From positions 62,001 through 126,000 of the forward strand of contig UBQX01000005.1 in the NCBI GenBank assembly GCA_900467685.1: 64,000 bases of DNA. The letters run 5' to 3'. This document shows, piece by piece, positions 24,567 to 33,901 of the stretch. The position numbers and the translations under genes are program-made. The notes under the pieces were generated by a model. It was not told the DNA's origin. It saw only the letters and a list, made by a program, of their open reading frames with translations, and did not search any database. Position 1 is the first letter of the stretch; each line of letters starts with the position of its first letter. The DNA comes from Hyphomicrobiales bacterium (GTDB taxonomy: Bacteria; Pseudomonadota; Alphaproteobacteria; Rhizobiales; Rhizobiaceae).

Positions 24567-27492
24567 GGAGCTTCTCGTTTTCGGGGTCGATGAACACAGG
24601 GCTGCAAATCACGCCGTCGGTGAACTCATTGCGCAGGCCGTTCCAGATCATGACCTTTTCGCCGATCCGTTCCGGGCCGTTCTTGATCAGGGCGAGGCCA
24701 ATCGTGTGGCCAAGATTGGGGGAGAAGCAGCTTGAGGTGACATAGCCCTGATCGTTTTCGAGCGTCGCCGCCGCGCCGTCCGACAGGATATGCGAGCCGG
24801 TGCGGAACCTCGCCTTCGGGTCCAGCGGCTTGACGCCGACGAGGCGCGGGCGATCGGGGGCCTGCATGCCCTCACGCGCCAGCATCGCCTTGCCAATGAA
24901 ATCCGGCTTCGTCGCCGAAACCATGCGACCGCAGCCCAGATCGCCGGGCGTCACCGTGCCGTTGATTTCGGCATGGGTGACATGGCCCTTCTCGATGCGC
25001 ATGACGCCAAGCGCTTCCGCGCCGTAGGCGCAGATGCCGTGTTTCTGCCCGGCCTGCATGATGGCATCGGCGACATATTCGCCGTAGCCCGCCGGCACGC
25101 CGAGTTCATAAGCCAGCTCGCCGGAGAAGGAGATGCGGAAGAGCCGGCCTTCCAGCTTTCCGCCGAAGAGCGAGACGGTGCGCGCGCTCATGAAGGGGAA
25201 GGCTAAATCCGAGATATCCTCCTCGACGATCTCGGAGAGGATGGCGCGGGATTTCGGACCGGCAACGGCCATCTGCGCCCACTGGTCGGTCGAGGAGGCG
25301 AAATGCACCTGCAGTTCCGGCCAGAGCGTCTGGGCGCAGAATTCCAGATGGGTGAGCACGCCGGCGGCGAGCGCCGTCGTCGTCGTCATGAAGAAATGAT
25401 CGTCGCTGAAGCGGCTCGTCGTGCCGTCGTCGTAGATCATGCCGTCTTCGCGCAGCATGATGCCGTAGCGCGCCTTGCCGACAGCCAGTTTGGCGAAGCC
25501 GTTGCAATAGACCCGGTCGAGGAAGGTGGCAGCGTCCTTGCCAAAAATCTCGATCTTGCCGAGCGTCGAGACATCGCAGAGGCCGGCATTCTGGCGAATG
25601 TTGAGCACTTCGCGGTCGACGCTGTCGCGCCAGGTCGTTTCGCCGGCGCGGGGGAACCAGGCGGCGCGATACCAGAGGCCGGTTTCGACAAAGGTCGCGC
25701 CGTTCTTGCTTGCCCAGTCATGCAGCGGCGATTTGCGCACCGGCTGGAAATGCTTGCCGCGCGACACGCCGGTGAGCGCGCCGAAGGATACGGGCGTGTA
25801 GAAGGGGCGGAAGGTCGTCGTGCCGACTTCGGCCGGCGACACACCGCGCGCTTCGGCGAGAATGCCGATGGCATTGATGTTGGAGAGCTTCCCCTGATCG
25901 GTCGCCATGCCGTTGGTCGTATAGCGCTTGGCAAGCTCGACATCGCCATAGCCCTCGCGCACGGCAAGACCGAGATCCTTGAGGTTCACGTCGTTCTGGT
26001 AATCGACGAAGGCCTTGCCCTTGCTGCCCTTGGCGAACCAGAAGGGCGTGGCGGCGCGTTGCGCGGTGTCGCCTTCCGCAAAGGCTGGCTCGACCTTGGC
26101 GAAGCCAATGGCTTCAAGGGCTTCCGCAGCCTTGCGGGCACCGTCGTTCAGGCAGGCCTCAATCGACCAGAGACCGGCTGCGGAGCCGGCCAGCAACAAG
26201 CCCTCCTGCCGCTCCGGCGCGAGGAAGGCGGCGTGCGTGTCCGACCATACGGGCTTGGCACCGCGATGGCAGGCCAGATGGATGACCGGGCTCCAGCCGC
26301 CGGACATGGCGACCGCATCGGCCTCCAGCCTCTGCACGCCGGACGCGCCGGCAATGCTGACGCCGCTGACAGCCTTGCCGCCCAGCGCATCGACGATGCA
26401 GCTATTGGTCAGCACTTTCGCCTTGCCGTTCCAGCCGGGTTCGCCCTCGCTGCGCGGATCAACGATGGCCGCCACTTCGATACCCGCGGCTTCGAGGTCG
26501 GCGGCGGTTCGATAGCCTGCATTGTTGGTGGTGAAGACCGCGACACGCTTGCCCGGTGCGACCGCCTGACGGTTCAGATAGCTGCGCATCGCGCCGGCCA
26601 TCATGACGCCGGGGATATCGTTACCGCCGAAGACGAGGGGGCGTTCTTCCGCCCCGCTCGCCAGGATTGCCTGCTTGGCGATGATGCGCCAGAGCCGTTC
26701 GACGGGCTGGCGCGGATCGGGCTCTGCCACATGCTTCTGTACGCGCTCGACCGCGCCGAAGACATTGTCGTCATACCAGCCGATGACGGTGGTGCGCGGC
26801 AGGCATTGCACATTCGGCAGGGCTTCAAACTCGGCGAGCATGGCACTCAACCGCGCATCGCCATCGGTGAGCAGGCTGCCGCCGAAGGCGAAACCTTCAT
26901 CGGCCAGCAGCACGCGCGCACCGGCCCGACCGGCGGTCAGCGCTGCCGCGAGGCCCGCGGGACCCGCCCCGATGACGAGCAGATCGCAATGCGCCCAGCA
27001 TTTCTCGTAGCTGTCGGGGTCCGCCTCGTAGCTCGCCTTGCCGAGACCGGCGGCCTTGCGGATCAGCGGCTCATAGACCTTTTCCCAGAAGCCCGCCGGC
27101 CACATGAAGGTCTTGTAGTAGAAGCCGGCGCTCAGAAAGGGCGAGAGCAGACCGTTGACCGCGCCGATATCGAAGGCGAGCGAGGGCCAGCGGTTCTGGC
27201 TGCGGGCATTGAGCTCGTCATGCAGCTCGATCATCGTGGCGCGCGTATTGGCTTCCGTGCGCCCGCCCGTGCCGGTGGTGACCAGCGCGTTGGGCTCGGC
27301 CGCACCGGCCGTCAGGATGCCGCGCGGGCGGTGGTATTTGAAGCTGCGACCGACGAGCTGGATGCCGTTGGCGAGCAGCGCAGAGGCCAGCGTATCGCCG
27401 GGATGGCCGGTGAGCGCCTTGCCGTCGAAGCTGAATTTGATGCTGCGTGCGCGGTCGATCTGTCCGCCGGTGGAGAGGCGATAGCTGCTCAT
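24559..27492 (-). CDS. mgdC: N-methylglutamate dehydrogenase large subunit (SoxA-like)
   Basis: This 977-residue protein has the full sarcosine-oxidase alpha architecture: an N-terminal SoxA segment with FKYHRPRGI (51-59), a dinucleotide-binding GAGPAG at 175-180, a middle oxidoreductase region and a C-terminal GcvT-like folate-binding domain (from about residue 600). In the N-methylglutamate pathway the complex oxidises N-methylglutamate to glutamate and passes the methyl carbon on as formaldehyde or methylene-tetrahydrofolate. It overlaps mgdB by four bases and mgdD by eight, which indicates tight coupling. Length and domain order match the family. Confidence 0.82.
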   Translation of the reverse strand: MSSYRLSTGGQIDRARSIKFSFDGKALTGHPGDTLASALLANGIQLVGRSFKYHRPRGILTAGAAEPNALVTTGTGGRTEANTRATMIELHDELNARSQNRWPSLAFDIGAVNGLLSPFLSAGFYYKTFMWPAGFWEKVYEPLIRKAAGLGKASYEADPDSYEKCWAHCDLLVIGAGPAGLAAALTAGRAGARVLLADEGFAFGGSLLTDGDARLSAMLAEFEALPNVQCLPRTTVIGWYDDNVFGAVERVQKHVAEPDPRQPVERLWRIIAKQAILASGAEERPLVFGGNDIPGVMMAGAMRSYLNRQAVAPGKRVAVFTTNNAGYRTAADLEAAGIEVAAIVDPRSEGEPGWNGKAKVLTNSCIVDALGGKAVSGVSIAGASGVQRLEADAVAMSGGWSPVIHLACHRGAKPVWSDTHAAFLAPERQEGLLLAGSAAGLWSIEACLNDGARKAAEALEAIGFAKVEPAFAEGDTAQRAATPFWFAKGSKGKAFVDYQNDVNLKDLGLAVREGYGDVELAKRYTTNGMATDQGKLSNINAIGILAEARGVSPAEVGTTTFRPFYTPVSFGALTGVSRGKHFQPVRKSPLHDWASKNGATFVETGLWYRAAWFPRAGETTWRDSVDREVLNIRQNAGLCDVSTLGKIEIFGKDAATFLDRVYCNGFAKLAVGKARYGIMLREDGMIYDDGTTSRFSDDHFFMTTTTALAAGVLTHLEFCAQTLWPELQVHFASSTDQWAQMAVAGPKSRAILSEIVEEDISDLAFPFMSARTVSLFGGKLEGRLFRISFSGELAYELGVPAGYGEYVADAIMQAGQKHGICAYGAEALGVMRIEKGHVTHAEINGTVTPGDLGCGRMVSATKPDFIGKAMLAREGMQAPDRPRLVGVKPLDPKARFRTGSHILSDGAAATLENDQGYVTSSCFSPNLGHTIGLALIKNGPERIGEKVMIWNGLRNEFTDGVICSPVFIDPENEKLHA

Positions 27493-27767
27493 GCCGCACC
27501 TCCGAGCTCGGCAAGCGCTGCATCGGCGACGCTGTGGACCTTGTGCGTCACGGTATCACGCTCGACGATCAGCCAGCGGCGGCAGCCGGAGGAATGGTGC
27601 CAATATTCCTTGTGGAGGCCCTTCGGATTGTCGCGCAGATAGACATAGTCGTACCAGACATCCGCGTCGGCATCGGGGGCGGGGCGGGTCAGGCCCGCAT
27701 CGCCCTTGATGGTGAATTCTTCCTTGGGGCGCTGGCCGCAGTGAGGGCAGGTGATCAGGCTTGCCAT
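27489..27767 (-). CDS. mgdB: N-methylglutamate dehydrogenase small zinc subunit (SoxD-like)
   Basis: This 92-residue protein has the zinc-binding pattern of sarcosine-oxidase delta: CPHCG near residue 8, and HHSSGCRRW with the later His and Cys. In related enzymes the subunit caps the complex and binds zinc. It lies between the mgdA and mgdC homologues, 12 bases after mgdA and overlapping mgdC by four bases. The size is normal for SoxD. Confidence 0.82.
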   Translation of the reverse strand: MASLITCPHCGQRPKEEFTIKGDAGLTRPAPDADADVWYDYVYLRDNPKGLHKEYWHHSSGCRRWLIVERDTVTHKVHSVADAALAELGGAA

Positions 27768-27779
27768 GGGCTCATCTCC

Positions 27780-29030
27780 TCAATGCAGATTCGGCTGCGC
27801 GCCGACGCCTTTTTCATCCATCTGGTAACCGCGCGCGAAGCGATCGAGACGCATCTGCGTCGCCGTTTCATGCGGCTCGTTGCGGGCGATGAGATGGGCG
27901 TAGCAATAGCCGGAGGCGGGCGTCGCCTTGAACCCGCCATAGCACCAGCCGGCATTCAGATAGAGATTGTCGATCGGGGTGCGGTCGATGATCGGCGAGC
28001 CGTCCATGCTCATGTCCATGATGCCCCCCCAGGTGCGAAGATAGCGCACCCGCGTCAGCGACGGGATCATGGCGACGCCGGCTTCCGCCACATGTTCGAC
28101 GGTCGCCAGATTGCCGCGCTGGGCATAGGAATTATAGCCGTCGATATCGCCGCCGAAGACTAGGCCGCCCTTGTCGGATTGCGAGACGTAGAAATGTCCG
28201 GCACCGAAGGTGACGACGCAATCGATGAAGGGTTTCAGGCCCTCGGACACAAAAGCCTGCAGCACATGGCTCTCGATGGGCAGGCGCAGGCCCGCCATGT
28301 CGGCAACCACGGTGGAATTGCCCGCCGCCGCCAGCGCCAGCTTGCCGCAACCGATGAAGCCCTTTGTCGTCTCGACTCCGACGACGCGGCCGTTTTCGCG
28401 ACGGATGCCGGTCACCTCGCAATGGGTGATGATATCGACGCCGCGGCTGTCCGCGCCGCGCGCATAGCCCCAGGCCACCGCGTCATGGCGCACCGTGCCG
28501 CCGCGCGGCTGCAACAGGCCGCCCATGATCGGGAAGCGCGCATTGTCGTAATCGAGGAATGGCAGCTTCGCCTGCACCGCCTTGCGGTCCAGCAGCTCCG
28601 CATCGACGCCATGCAGGCGCATGGCATTGCCGCGCCGTGTATAGGCGTCGCGCTGGGCGTCCGAATGGAAGAGATTGAGCACGCCGCGCTGCGAGACCAT
28701 GGCGTTGAAATTGAAATCCTGCTCCAGCCCTTCCCAGAGCTTCATCGAAAGCTCGTAGAACGGGTTATTGCCGGGTAGCAGATAGTTGGAGCGAATGATC
28801 GTGGTGTTGCGGCCGATATTGCCGGAGCCGAGATAGCCCTTTTCCAGCACCGCGACATTGGTGATGCCGAAGGTCTTGGCGAGGTAATAGGCGGTCGACA
28901 GGCCATGCCCGCCCCCGCCGACGATGATCACATCGTAATGCGGCTTCGGCTGCGGCTGGCGCCAGGCGGGCGCCCAGCCCTTGTTGCCGCGAAGGCCGTT
29001 GAGAAAGACGGAAAGGGCTGAATAGCGCAT
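27780..29030 (-). CDS. mgdA: N-methylglutamate dehydrogenase beta-like subunit (SoxB-like)
   Basis: This 416-residue flavoprotein of the DAO/glycine-oxidase fold has an FAD-binding GGGGHG at residues 38-43 and starts MRYSALSVFLNGLRGNKGW, the usual SoxB beginning. The frame is open far upstream, but the family start and length fit the ATG at 29030. An ATG at 29057 is also possible. The subunit carries the amine-oxidising flavin. It is first in the mgd operon and is transcribed divergently from a GlxA-type regulator over about 87 bases. Confidence 0.82.
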   Translation of the reverse strand: MRYSALSVFLNGLRGNKGWAPAWRQPQPKPHYDVIIVGGGGHGLSTAYYLAKTFGITNVAVLEKGYLGSGNIGRNTTIIRSNYLLPGNNPFYELSMKLWEGLEQDFNFNAMVSQRGVLNLFHSDAQRDAYTRRGNAMRLHGVDAELLDRKAVQAKLPFLDYDNARFPIMGGLLQPRGGTVRHDAVAWGYARGADSRGVDIITHCEVTGIRRENGRVVGVETTKGFIGCGKLALAAAGNSTVVADMAGLRLPIESHVLQAFVSEGLKPFIDCVVTFGAGHFYVSQSDKGGLVFGGDIDGYNSYAQRGNLATVEHVAEAGVAMIPSLTRVRYLRTWGGIMDMSMDGSPIIDRTPIDNLYLNAGWCYGGFKATPASGYCYAHLIARNEPHETATQMRLDRFARGYQMDEKGVGAQPNLH

Positions 29031-29072
29031 GGACGGTCCCGCTTTGATTTCCTTCATGATGACAGAACGGCG

Positions 29073-29086
29073 ATTCCTGACTTGCA
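29073..29086. promoter_or_regulatory. Shared 14-base motif in the mgdA/GlxA-type divergent promoter
   Basis: ATTCCTGACTTGCA occurs here and, in the same orientation, at 17044-17057 in the IclR/AraC divergent region, where it is half of an inverted repeat. It may be a binding site for a regulator acting on both regions. Confidence 0.35.
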
Positions 29087-29117
29087 CAAAAGGGACGTAT
29101 TTTGTTAGAAAAAGGAC

Positions 29118-30077
29118 ATGGCTCCCACCGATACCCGACACGTCCAGACCATCGGCTTCATCCTGCTTCCGGGCTTTGCGCTGATGTCGTTCGCCTCGGC
29201 GACGGAACCCTTGCGCGCGGCCAATCTGCTGGCGGGCCGGGAGATTTATCGGCTTTCGGTCTATTCGCCTGATGGCGGACCGGCTCTGTCCTCGGGCGGC
29301 GTGCCCGTGCCGGCCGAACCGCTTCCCGGCCGGGGCTCGGGGCTCGGCACGGTCTTCGTCTGCGCCGGCGGATCGCCGAGGGGCTGGCACTATCCGCCCG
29401 TGCTTGCTTGCCTGCGCCAGCTCGCGCGCGAGGGCGTGCGGATCGGCGGCATTTCCGGCGGGCCCTATCTGCTGGCCGCAGCCGGGCTTCTGGCGGATCG
29501 GGACTTCACCATTCACTGGGAGCACGCGCCGGCGCTGATGGAGTTCTTTCCGACGCTCACCCCCCGGCAGGCGCGTTTCGTCATCGACGGCAACCGCATC
29601 ACCTGCGGCGGCGGCATTGCGCCGCTCGACATGATGCATGTGCTGATTGCCGAGCGCATGGGCGCCGATTTCGCCCGCCGCGTCAGCGACTGGTATCTGC
29701 ATGCAGAGGTGAGTGAACCGACCGCGCCGCAGCGCGGGTCGCTGGCGGAACGGTATGGCGTGCATCATCCGGGCCTGCTCAACGTGCTCGAAAAGATGGA
29801 GGAGACAATCGAGATGCCGCTCGACCGTACCGCGATGGCGCTGATCGCGGGTGTTTCGCCGCGTCATCTCGACCGGCTCTTCGCCGCCCATCTCGGCGCG
29901 ACCTTCCTCGACCAATACCGGCTGATCCGGCTGCAACACGCCAGGCGGCTGCTGGAGCAGAGCCCGCTTTCCATTTCGGAAATCGCCATTGCTACCGGCT
30001 TTTCCAGCGGCGCGCATTTTTCGCGCGCCTATCGCACCCGATATGGCGTCACGCCCGGCCAGACCCGACGCGGCTGA
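29118..30077 (+). CDS. GlxA-type transcriptional regulator (DJ-1/PfpI plus AraC)
   Basis: This 319-residue protein has an N-terminal DJ-1/PfpI-like amidotransferase fold (about residues 10-175, with GISGGPYLLAAAGLL in place of a catalytic cysteine elbow) and a C-terminal AraC DNA-binding domain (EIAIATGFSSGAHFSRAYRTRYGVTPGQ). Members of this group regulate amine catabolism, for example GbdR-like and GlxA proteins. It diverges from the mgd operon and is followed by another regulator and mgsABC, so it probably activates methylamine or N-methylglutamate genes. The inducer is unknown. Confidence 0.85.
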   Translation: MAPTDTRHVQTIGFILLPGFALMSFASATEPLRAANLLAGREIYRLSVYSPDGGPALSSGGVPVPAEPLPGRGSGLGTVFVCAGGSPRGWHYPPVLACLRQLAREGVRIGGISGGPYLLAAAGLLADRDFTIHWEHAPALMEFFPTLTPRQARFVIDGNRITCGGGIAPLDMMHVLIAERMGADFARRVSDWYLHAEVSEPTAPQRGSLAERYGVHHPGLLNVLEKMEETIEMPLDRTAMALIAGVSPRHLDRLFAAHLGATFLDQYRLIRLQHARRLLEQSPLSISEIAIATGFSSGAHFSRAYRTRYGVTPGQTRRG

Positions 30078-30146
30078 TTTTCTTGCCAGTTGAGGAAATT
30101 TCACTCTGACGATAGTGTTCGCCGCAAACCTTCAAGGGGATGCGGG

Positions 30147-30833
30147 ATGAAAAGCAGGGCCGACAAGAAGACAACACAAGACGAAGACCTTCACGGCGGC
30201 CGGCCGGCATTTTCGCAGGATCCGCATGCGGTGCGAGAGCCGAAGGAAAACAATCTCGAAATGGCGATCGGCCATGAGGTGCGCGCCTATCGCAAGAAGC
30301 TCGGCATTACCGTCACCGACCTTGCCGCCGCGACCGGCATTTCGCTCGGCATGCTGTCCAAGATCGAGAATGGGAACATTTCCCCGTCGCTGACGACGCT
30401 GCAATCCCTGTCGCGCGCGCTCGGCGTGCCCCTCACGGCCCTCTTCCGGGGCTATGAGGAGCCGCGCAATGCGGTTTTCGTCAAGGCCGGCGAAGGCGTC
30501 GAGCTTGAGCGGCGCGGCACGCGCGCGGGCCACCAATACAATCTGCTGGGCCATATCGACAACAATTCCAGCGGCGTCATCGTCGAGCCCTATCTCATCA
30601 GCCTGACAGCGGATTCCGATGTGTTTCCGACCTTCCAGCACGAGGGCATGGAGTTTCTCTACATGCTGGAGGGTGAGGTGGTTTATCGCCATGGCGACAA
30701 GCTTTTCCCCATGGAGCCGGGCGACAGCCTGTTCTTTGACGCGGACGCCCCGCACGGACCGGAAAAGCTGGTGAAACTGCCGGCGAAATACCTGTCGATC
30801 ATCAGCTACCCGCAGCGCGGCAAGATCGACTGA
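30147..30833 (+). CDS. XRE-family regulator with cupin sensor domain
   Basis: This protein of about 228 residues has a helix-turn-helix of the XRE class (GITVTDLAAATGISLGMLSKIENG) and a C-terminal cupin (HEGMEFLYMLEGEVVYRHGD) that may bind a small amine or metal-linked ligand. The ATG at 30147 is preferred because CAAGGGGATG precedes it at good spacing, while the frame is also open from 30090. It sits between the GlxA-type gene and mgsA in the same direction and probably controls mgsABC and possibly itself. A palindrome just before mgsA is a candidate operator. Confidence 0.85.
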   Translation: MKSRADKKTTQDEDLHGGRPAFSQDPHAVREPKENNLEMAIGHEVRAYRKKLGITVTDLAAATGISLGMLSKIENGNISPSLTTLQSLSRALGVPLTALFRGYEEPRNAVFVKAGEGVELERRGTRAGHQYNLLGHIDNNSSGVIVEPYLISLTADSDVFPTFQHEGMEFLYMLEGEVVYRHGDKLFPMEPGDSLFFDADAPHGPEKLVKLPAKYLSIISYPQRGKID

Positions 30834-30894
30834 ATTGCCTTAGAAGAAACTTTTATTCTTTTGGGTTGAAATCACAAATCGAACCTGATAGCCA

Positions 30895-30910
30895 TTTCGC
30901 AGATGCGAAA
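30895..30910. promoter_or_regulatory. Palindrome TTTCGCA-GA-TGCGAAA upstream of mgsA
   Basis: A perfect 7-base inverted repeat around a two-base centre ends 15 bases before the mgsA start codon. The position suggests an operator, or a leader hairpin controlling mgsA. The XRE-cupin protein encoded just upstream is a candidate binder. Confidence 0.4.
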
Positions 30911-30925
30911 CTGGAGGTCTGGGGC

Positions 30926-31834
30926 ATGTGCGGAATTGTCGGTCTCTTCCTGAAGGACAAAGCGCTGGAGCCTGAGCTTGGCGCGCTTCTGTCATCCATG
31001 CTGATCACGATGACCGATCGCGGTCCCGACAGCGCGGGCATTGCGATCTACGGCAGCGACAATGGCAAGACGGCGAAGATCACGTTGCAGTCGGCCGATC
31101 CGGGGACGGATTTTGACGGGCTTGGCGATGCGCTGAAGGGCGCGCTCGGCATTCCGGTCTCCATCGAGGTCAAGAGCACCCATGCGGTGGTGACGCTCGA
31201 CAAGGACAAGGTCGATGCCGGCCGCGCCGCCCTCTCCTCGCTTCGCCCCAATATCCGGGTCATGAGCAGCGGCGACACGATCGAGATCTACAAGGAAATC
31301 GGTCTGCCGAAGGATGTCGTTTCGCGCTTTGCCGTCAGCGGCATGTCCGGCACCCACGGCATAGGCCACACCCGCATGGCCACGGAGTCCGCCGTCACCA
31401 CGCTCGGCGCGCATCCCTTCTCCACCGGCTCGGACCAGTGCCTCGTTCACAATGGCTCGCTCTCCAACCACAACAACCTGCGCCGCGAACTGAAGCGCCA
31501 GGGCATGACCTTCGAGACCGAAAACGATAGCGAAGTCGCGGCCGCCTATCTCACCGCCGAAATGGCCAAGGGCAAGGACCTCGGCGCGGCGCTCACCAGC
31601 GCCGTCGACGATCTCGATGGCTTCTTCACCTTCGTCGTCGGCACCAAGTCCGGTTTCGGCGTGCTGCGCGATCCCATCGCCTGCAAGCCGGCCGTCATGG
31701 CCGAGACCGACCGCTATGTCGCCTTCGGCTCGGAATATCGCGCGCTGGTCAATCTCCCCGGCATCGAGACCGCCCGCATCTGGGAGCCGGAACCGGCGAC
31801 CGTCTATTTCTGGGATCACGAGAAGGCCGCCTGA
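30926..31834 (+). CDS. mgsA: N-methylglutamate synthase subunit A (class II amidotransferase)
   Basis: This 302-residue glutamine amidotransferase of class II (Ntn fold) corresponds to the N-terminal domain of glutamate synthase. It starts MCGIVGLF, so removal of Met exposes the nucleophilic Cys, and this sets the start at 30926. A GGAGG lies upstream. Other conserved pieces are TDRGPDSAG and the HNGSLSNH element. In N-methylglutamate synthase the subunit acts on the amide of gamma-glutamylmethylamide rather than glutamine. The trio mgsABC plus gmaS distinguishes this from ordinary GltBD. In rhizobia the same genes are also called glxBCD. Confidence 0.82.
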   Translation: MCGIVGLFLKDKALEPELGALLSSMLITMTDRGPDSAGIAIYGSDNGKTAKITLQSADPGTDFDGLGDALKGALGIPVSIEVKSTHAVVTLDKDKVDAGRAALSSLRPNIRVMSSGDTIEIYKEIGLPKDVVSRFAVSGMSGTHGIGHTRMATESAVTTLGAHPFSTGSDQCLVHNGSLSNHNNLRRELKRQGMTFETENDSEVAAAYLTAEMAKGKDLGAALTSAVDDLDGFFTFVVGTKSGFGVLRDPIACKPAVMAETDRYVAFGSEYRALVNLPGIETARIWEPEPATVYFWDHEKAA

Positions 31835-31864
31835 CAGGCGCAACGCAATCGAGAGAGTTCCTTC

Positions 31865-32551
31865 ATGCCTGTTTTTGACCTTTCCACCACGCCCTTGCGT
31901 GAACTCAACAGCGCGCTGCACGGACTGTCCGCCGGCGCCAACGACACCGTCTTCGAAGTCATCAATCCGCGCGGGTCGCACGCCGTCGCTGTCGGCATCG
32001 ATGCGCCAGTCACCGTCGATATCAAGGGTTCGGTCGGCTATTACTGCGCCGGCATGAACGACGGCGGCAACGTCACCGTCCACGGCTCTGCCGGCCCCGG
32101 CGTTGCCGAAAACATGATGTCCGGCTCGGTCGTCATCGAGGGCGACGCCAGCCAGTATGCCGGCGCAACCGGTCGCGGCGGCCTCCTTGTCATCAAGGGC
32201 AATGCGGCCTCGCGCTGCGGCATCTCGATGAAGGGCATCGACATCGTCGTTCACGGCAATATCGGACACATGTCTGCCTTCATGGGCCAGTCGGGGCATC
32301 TCGTCGTGCTGGGTGACGCCGGCGATGCGCTGGGCGACAGTCTTTATGAAGCGAAGCTCTTCGTGCGCGGCTCGGTCAAGAGCCTCGGTGCCGACTGCAT
32401 CGAGAAGGACATGCGCCCCGAGCATATCGAGAAGCTGGCCGAACTTCTGGAACTGGCGGGCATTCGCGATGTCCGGCCGGAAGAGTTCAAGCGCTATGGC
32501 TCGGCCCGCAAGCTCTACAATTTCAACATCGACAATGCCGAAGCGTATTGA
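31865..32551 (+). CDS. mgsB: N-methylglutamate synthase subunit B (GXGXG domain)
   Basis: This 228-residue protein consists of the right-handed beta-helix found at the C-terminus of glutamate synthase, with the repeated G-x-x-G-x-x-x-G pattern (DIKGSVGYYCAGMN, VIEGDASQYAGATG, VIKGNAASRCGISMKG). It is probably the structural subunit bridging the amidotransferase and FMN subunits. It follows mgsA by 30 bases and precedes mgsC by 15. Length is normal for a stand-alone GXGXG subunit. Confidence 0.82.
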   Translation: MPVFDLSTTPLRELNSALHGLSAGANDTVFEVINPRGSHAVAVGIDAPVTVDIKGSVGYYCAGMNDGGNVTVHGSAGPGVAENMMSGSVVIEGDASQYAGATGRGGLLVIKGNAASRCGISMKGIDIVVHGNIGHMSAFMGQSGHLVVLGDAGDALGDSLYEAKLFVRGSVKSLGADCIEKDMRPEHIEKLAELLELAGIRDVRPEEFKRYGSARKLYNFNIDNAEAY

Positions 32552-32566
32552 GGCGAAGGGGACATC

Positions 32567-33895
32567 ATGAGCTATCACAATCCGCCCACCCCGCCCCGCA
32601 AGTCCGCCACGTTCGACGATCATACGCTGGCCGAAATCCGCCGCGCGGCGGCCACCGGCATCTACGACATTCGCGGCGGCGGCACGAAGCGCAAGGTTCC
32701 GCATTTCGACGATCTGCTGTTTCTCGGCGCATCGATTTCCCGCTATCCGCTCGAAGGCTATCGCGAGAAATGCGACACGACCGTCGTTCTCGGCAGCCGC
32801 TTTGCGAAGAAGCCGATCACGCTGAAAACGCCCATCACCATTGCCGGCATGAGCTTCGGTGCGCTGTCGGGCAATGCCAAGGAAGCGCTTGGACGCGGCG
32901 CGACGCTGGCCGGCACGTCCACGACGACGGGCGACGGCGGCATGACGGACGAGGAGCGCGGCCATTCGCAGACACTGGTCTACCAGTATCTGCCCTCCCG
33001 CTATGGCATGAACCCGAAGGACCTGCGCCGCGCCGATGCCATCGAGGTGGTTGTCGGCCAGGGCGCCAAGCCCGGCGGCGGCGGCATGCTGCTCGGCCAG
33101 AAGATTTCCGATCGCGTCGCCAACATGCGCAACCTGCCGAAGGGCATCGACCAGCGCTCGGCCTGCCGGCATCCCGACTGGACCGGCCCGGACGATCTCG
33201 AAATCAAGATCATGGAACTGCGCGAAATCACCGATTGGGAAAAGCCGATCTATGTGAAGGTCGGCGGTGCGCGGCCCTATTACGACACGGCGCTCGCGGT
33301 GAAGGCCGGGGCCGATGTCGTCGTGCTCGACGGCATGCAGGGCGGCACGGCGGCGACGCAGGACGTGTTCATCGAGAATGTCGGCATGCCGACGCTCGCC
33401 TGTATCCGCCCCGCCGTTCAGGCGTTGCAGGATCTCGGCATGCATCGCAAGGTGCAGCTCATTATTTCCGGCGGCATCCGTTCAGGCGCAGACGTCGCGA
33501 AGGCGCTGGCGCTGGGCGCCGATGCGGTCGCCATCGGCACGGCAGCGCTGGTTGCCATCGGCGACAACGATCCGCGCTGGGAAGAAGAGTACCAGAAGCT
33601 TGGCACCACCGCCGGCGCCTATGACGACTGGCATGAGGGCAAGGATCCGGCCGGCATCACCACGCAGGACCCGGAGCTCGCCGCCCGCCTCGATCCCGTC
33701 GCTGCCGGACGACGTCTTGCCAACTATCTCAAGGTGATGACGCTGGAGGCACAGACGATCGCCCGCGCCTGCGGCAAGAACCACCTGCACAATCTGGAAC
33801 CGGAAGACCTCTGCGCGCTGACGATGGAGGCCGCCGCCATGGCGCAGGTGCCGCTTGCCGGCACCAGTTGGTATCCGGGCAAGGGAGGCTTCTGA
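32567..33895 (+). CDS. mgsC: N-methylglutamate synthase subunit C (FMN-binding, GltB-like)
   Basis: This 442-residue protein matches the FMN-binding central domain of glutamate synthase: GMSFGALSGNAKEALGRGA, GQGAKPGGGGMLLG and VVLDGMQGGTAATQ, then SGGIRSGADVAKALALGADAVAIG. A C-terminal cysteine region follows (ARACGKNHLHNLEPEDLC). It would reduce the 2-oxoglutarate-methylamine adduct to N-methylglutamate. It ends 75 bases before gmaS, and that gap contains a strong hairpin and a sigma-54-like element. Confidence 0.83.
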   Translation: MSYHNPPTPPRKSATFDDHTLAEIRRAAATGIYDIRGGGTKRKVPHFDDLLFLGASISRYPLEGYREKCDTTVVLGSRFAKKPITLKTPITIAGMSFGALSGNAKEALGRGATLAGTSTTTGDGGMTDEERGHSQTLVYQYLPSRYGMNPKDLRRADAIEVVVGQGAKPGGGGMLLGQKISDRVANMRNLPKGIDQRSACRHPDWTGPDDLEIKIMELREITDWEKPIYVKVGGARPYYDTALAVKAGADVVVLDGMQGGTAATQDVFIENVGMPTLACIRPAVQALQDLGMHRKVQLIISGGIRSGADVAKALALGADAVAIGTAALVAIGDNDPRWEEEYQKLGTTAGAYDDWHEGKDPAGITTQDPELAARLDPVAAGRRLANYLKVMTLEAQTIARACGKNHLHNLEPEDLCALTMEAAAMAQVPLAGTSWYPGKGGF

Positions 33896-33901
33896 CATTT
33901 G

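Noticed and set aside
25303-27642. 779-codon open frame opposite mgdC
   Set aside because: It covers the antisense of a well-conserved SoxA-like gene and shows no domain.
30992-33445. 817-codon open frame opposite mgsABC
   Set aside because: Antisense shadow of three conserved genes, with low-complexity translation.
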